A stretch of 64,000 bases of DNA from NCBI RefSeq assembly GCF_963678975.1, contig NC_089280.1:34366603-34430602 (forward strand), in the 5' to 3' direction. The position numbers and the translations under genes are program-made. Position 1 is the first letter of the stretch. Each line of letters opens with the position of its first letter. The notes below the pieces were generated by a model. The model did not search any database. It worked only from the letters and a program-made list of their open reading frames with translations, and was not told where the DNA came from. This document shows positions 60,564-64,000 of this stretch, piece by piece. This stretch comes from Dysidea avara. Lineage: Eukaryota > Porifera > Demospongiae > Dictyoceratida > Dysideidae.

Positions 60564-61337
60564 TAGTGCTGGGCGGTATTGAAAAATAGCAAACGGTATA
60601 CCTTCCATAAAAAGTATCAGTAACTGCCATTTACCACAACAAAAACACCAAATACCCATGGTAGCTCAGCAAGCCTCAGGTATAAACTACCACTAACAAA
60701 CTTGTTTACATATAGTTTGGTGAGGCCACTCCAAATGAGAGTGTAGTTTCCCATCCTCCACCCGCATCACGTCTGGGCACCCGCATTAAATGGTCATTAT
60801 TGTCATTATTTTTCCAAAACCACTTCCTGTGCTGCTTTCTGGAAACTTCTCATGGAGCCTTTTATTTTGTATTGCTAAAAAGCACAATGAAACCTAAAAT
60901 GAATGGTTCTAATGGTTGCTAGCTTGCAAAAAATGCCATTTTCATGACCTTGAAATCCTCTCAAGATCGAGATACTCTAATAGAGCAGTCGAATCTTTAA
61001 TAATGATAATAAGTCTCCCGCCCGCACTGAAAAACGAAAACCTCAGGATGGGAAACTACAGTCTTATTTGGAGTGGCCTTAGCTGACTACATCAGCACCT
61101 ACCTACAAACATTAATTGTCACATGTCTGGTTACCTTCTAAATATGGGATGAAACAAGCCCACGGGAGGCCATAGTGCCCAGATGGTATGGCGGTATAAA
61201 AAAAAGCAGGCGGTATCAAAACCAGTATGACCAAGAGTACATAATATATATATTTAGGTAAATATATATATTATGAACTCTTGGTATGACTTAAATATCA
61301 CAGATTATTAACAATACCAGTATATCACCCAGCTCTA
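60564..61337. mobile_element. Second element nested in the first (TAGTGCTGGGCGGTAT ends)
   Basis: Left end TAGTGCTGGGCGGTAT, right end ATATCACCCAGCTCTA. The flanks ACCCCAAT and ACCCCACA agree in 6 of 8 bases, consistent with an aged 8-bp duplication and a hAT-like origin. Confidence 0.75.
60723..61079. mobile_element. Third element nested in the second
   Basis: Left end AGGCCACTCCAAATGAGAGT, then GTAGTTTCCCATCC; right end GGATGGGAAACTACAG, then TCTTATTTGGAGTGGCCT. Terminal repeats are about 35 bp. One copy of the 19-bp dispersed motif lies inside near 60971. No target duplication is evident. Confidence 0.8.
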
Positions 61338-61491
61338 ACCCCACATGTACAGTAGTAATTGAAAAGTAATTGTAATTATTAATCATTATTTTACATACTG
61401 AAGTAATTGTAATCATTAGATTGGCTTCAAAAAGTAATTGTAATTGTACTGATTACTTTCGGTGGGTAATTACAACAAGCCTGGTTACAAG

Positions 61492-62512
61492 TCAGTGACT
61501 CGGTGAAACCTGTGTATCAAGAACCAACCAAAACTGATTATTAAAGTGTCGTGCAGGTCAGTTTACATGCTAAGTGTTAAAAATTGTGAAGACTCCACCC
61601 TACTGTTTGGGTCAAAACAAGATAGAGGTACTCTAATAGAACAGTCAACTATTCTAATAGAACAGTACATTTCATAAACTAAGTACCAATACTTACTCTA
61701 TCTGTAACAAACTATATCATGCAGAGCTTCCAAATTTTCCTGGTGCAAACATGTCCCCAGAGTACCATCCTCATCACAGCCTTTCGTATGCACTACTTTC
61801 ATTGGCACTAATTCTGCCCAACTTTCTTGGTCTTCTCCACCACACATGATTACCAAAAATGGCAGTTTAGTGAATTCATGCATAGATATAATATTATGCT
61901 GAACTAATTGTCTGATCATTCACTTCTGTTTTTACTTTCTGGGAAGAGTCTTACAGTGGTGCAAGAACTACACTGAAGAGGTAGCAGTACATCATCTGAG
62001 TCTCCACAGGAATGCCCAAATGTTTGAGCAAGACGGCAAGAATAGAGACAGACCACTTACCAGTTTCTATGTACCAATCTTCACAGATCAATGGGTTTCA
62101 TCTATGTACAAAATGACTTTGCGTCATACATACATTGTAACTGAAGATGCCTATTACATTTAGGGGACCAGAAAGTGTTCACTACTGACAGTAGCTACAG
62201 TTTTTTTTGTCCAGCGTTGGACAAACTTGAGCAGATTCTGTGGGAGAGGGAGGTTTACACAGTATGTTCCCTAGATTTGTTGCTGAGTTTTTGTGAGTAG
62301 ACCTACATACAATCAAGAGTTCATATAGCCAGTGTATAATATTTACATTTAAAATTACTGAGATGCAGTGGCAGCAGGCGGGCGGCGCGAGTCTAGTGAT
62401 TATATACTGTGGGAAACTCCCAACATAGTGTGCCAGTGTATCTACTGGAAATTAGTCAGGAGACGCCAAACTATCTTCGAGTCAAGAAACTAGCTAAGCT
62501 ACAGAACAGATC
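61492..62512. other. Intergenic, SPCS2 to Rab-like gene
   Basis: Contains two copies of the 19-bp dispersed motif at 61625-61667. No gene can be supported. Confidence 0.5.
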
Positions 62513-63366
62513 ATGGCAGTGTGGGGCAGTCCTCAGTACGAGTACGATCATCTGTTCAAGCTTGTCCTCATTGAAGGAGATCAACAATCCAACAAACGCA
62601 AGTTTCTGGATGCGTTCCTCAAAACTAATGCGTCAGCGACGGGTGGTGGAGGCGGAAAAGCGAAGCACACCCCCGATACACCTACAGCAGGCCCGACAGG
62701 TAAGTGTGCAAGGGGTCGTCACTACCAGTAGTCTTGTAGCACCATTTGTGACCAGAGCAAATTCCAATAAAGTAATCAAGACGTCCTAAAACGGACGATA
62801 CTTGGAAAGTCAACTTGTAAGCGGCAAAATGAAAACGAAGCGTATATTTAGCCGGTCACCGGTCACAGTGCAAATATTTACATGTATTTATTCAGCCGGT
62901 AGTTTGTTGTATAAACAATTTATTAAACATTAGGAAGTGTCACCTATTATAACTCGAGTATCAAACACACTACTGTCTCGCTCCAACCTCGAACTCACCC
63001 AAAAACTTACCTTCGGTCGGGTTCAGCTTTGGTTTCTTCTTCACTGATGTGGGTTAGACTATATAGTATTTTATATTTGTATCATTTAAATAGTACAAAA
63101 ACAAGAGGAGTAACCGGCAAGCACCGGTGGTACAGTGGGTACTCCAAACCTGGATGTGTGGGTTAGAGTCTCACTTTTTTTTCTTTCTTTGTTTCTTGTA
63201 CCTTTTTGTGTCACGATTAATATATATATATTTTAAATAGCAATGACTGGCTAAATATCAACAGTGAAATGAAAAATTATGAGGCTTCTATGGCAAATGA
63301 TTAAGGACCTTCTTTAGACAAAATCAAGCGATCTCATCGATCCAACTTTGATCCTGGTCACAAATT

Positions 63367-63425
<59 letters not shown>

Positions 63426-63653
63426 GTTTTACAGCACGTAAGTACTGAAAGCCATAGGCAAGTCCTGCCAAGGGCTACATAAATTAATTAACTACCAAAC
63501 TTAATTACACTAGGGTAATTAATGACAGTGTCTACCCCTTGAAGTGTTACTGTACTATATTTACCCATTGTGGGGATAATTATTGTTAACAGGTCTTGAC
63601 TGTAAGGAGAAGGATGTGGACCGAAATGGGAAGAGAATTAGGCTGCAGATTTG
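62513..63653 (+). CDS. Divergent Rab-like small GTPase, first two exons (continues beyond the window)
   Basis: Exons 62513-62699 and 63593-63653, phases 1 and 2, ending in the middle of the Trp codon of LQIW, a common Rab intron position just before DTAGQ. The start MAVWGSPQYEYDHLFKLVLI resembles the first beta strand of Rab proteins (YDYLFKLVLIGDSGVGKS). The P-loop position reads EGDQQSNKRKFLDAF: the Lys remains, but the Gly before it and the Ser/Thr after it are missing. Between P-loop and the second strand is an extra stretch of about 15 residues rich in Gly, Lys, Pro and Thr (GGGGGKAKHTPDTPTAGP). The second exon, GLDCKEKDVDRNGKRIRLQIW, matches the IGVDF...GKxIKLQIW strands. GTP binding is doubtful. 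The rest lies outside the window. Confidence 0.72.
63369..63421. repeat. (TA)n microsatellite
   Basis: Pure TA dinucleotide run in the intron of the Rab-like gene. Confidence 0.97.
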
Positions 63654-64000
63654 GTAAGAAGATGAAAGTGGGTGTAAATCAAGATCAAGAGTCACACGGC
63701 TAAGAAAGTTAAAGCACACAAGTTAAGGGGGGTATCATGTAGGTACGTATGCGCAGTACAGGTAGATCTGCAACAATATAATGGTTTAGGCCTTAACTGG
63801 CTGAAATTTTGCTGTGACCTTTGACTAAGATACTTTTCCAGTATGTGACCTGTGACTTTACAATGAATTTTTTGTGCTTGACTATTGACTTGACAGACAT
63901 TTGGTGGCCTTGACCTTTGACTTAGAGTTTACCGAAGCCACAGATCTACCTACAGTGAGTGCCTGTGTGTCACCCCCTTGGCGCACGCCTCATATAAATA

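Larger units (their letters stand above)
59945..61483. mobile_element. hAT-type element with perfect 8-bp target duplication, carrying nested insertions
   Basis: Termini CAGGCTTATTGTAAT and ATTACAACAAGCCTG are inverted repeats. Flanks GTTACAAG (59937-59944 and 61484-61491) are identical. The element's own sequence is TAATTGTAATTG-rich and is interrupted by the insertion at 60564-61337. Confidence 0.9.

Noticed and set aside
62409..62789. Alternative frame overlapping the Rab-like first exon
   Set aside because: It lacks conserved content; the overlapping frame from 62513 matches Rab strands and splice phase.
1..64000. tRNA, rRNA and snRNA genes
   Set aside because: No cloverleaf with A/B boxes, rRNA segment or snRNA core was recognised by eye; a tRNA scan would be needed to exclude divergent ones.

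Overview
The window is metazoan nuclear DNA. It is AT-rich, has short GT-AG introns and is crowded with small DNA transposons. Gene content and style suggest a sponge, probably a demosponge of the Amphimedon type. This is inferred from the Calx-beta/Ig receptor phosphatase and the compact intron-rich genes; no species-diagnostic marker was tested.

Layout. 1-1130 is a decayed non-LTR retrotransposon. 2663-36370 (+) is the main feature: one continuous open splice path of 43 exons (about 2,731 residues, 5' end not found). It encodes a receptor-type protein tyrosine phosphatase with 12 Calx-beta domains, 4 extracellular Ig domains, a membrane-proximal region, one transmembrane helix, a cysteine-less Ig domain on the cytoplasmic side, and two PTP domains (D1 intact, D2 degenerate). 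The Calx-beta exons form two nearly identical blocks of ten exons and a third block of four. The introns between blocks hold many inverted-repeat elements. 36371-41128 is intergenic.

41129-63653 is gene-dense: DNAJC4-like J protein (+), RalGPS-type Ral exchange factor (-, 22 coding exons), two-pore channel (+, one coding exon), CCDC15-like protein (-), signal peptidase subunit SPCS2 (+) and the first two exons of a divergent Rab-like GTPase (+, runs off the end). RalGPS/TPC and CCDC15/SPCS2 are head-to-head pairs; TPC/CCDC15 are tail-to-tail with 142 bp between stop codons.

Most notable: (1) the Calx-beta receptor phosphatase, which joins an adhesion module known from sponge aggregation factors to tyrosine dephosphorylation; (2) its intracellular Ig domain lacking both disulfide cysteines; (3) a textbook AT-AC U12-type intron in SPCS2, without which the conserved protein cannot be read; (4) a Rab-like protein with a broken P-loop and an insertion in switch I; (5) layered transposon biology, including an element-in-element-in-element nest, a composite terminal-inverted-repeat family with a recurring reading frame, and a 19-bp motif scattered across the window.

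Exon boundaries were set by eye from splice sites, phase and family conservation. No alignment or database search was run.
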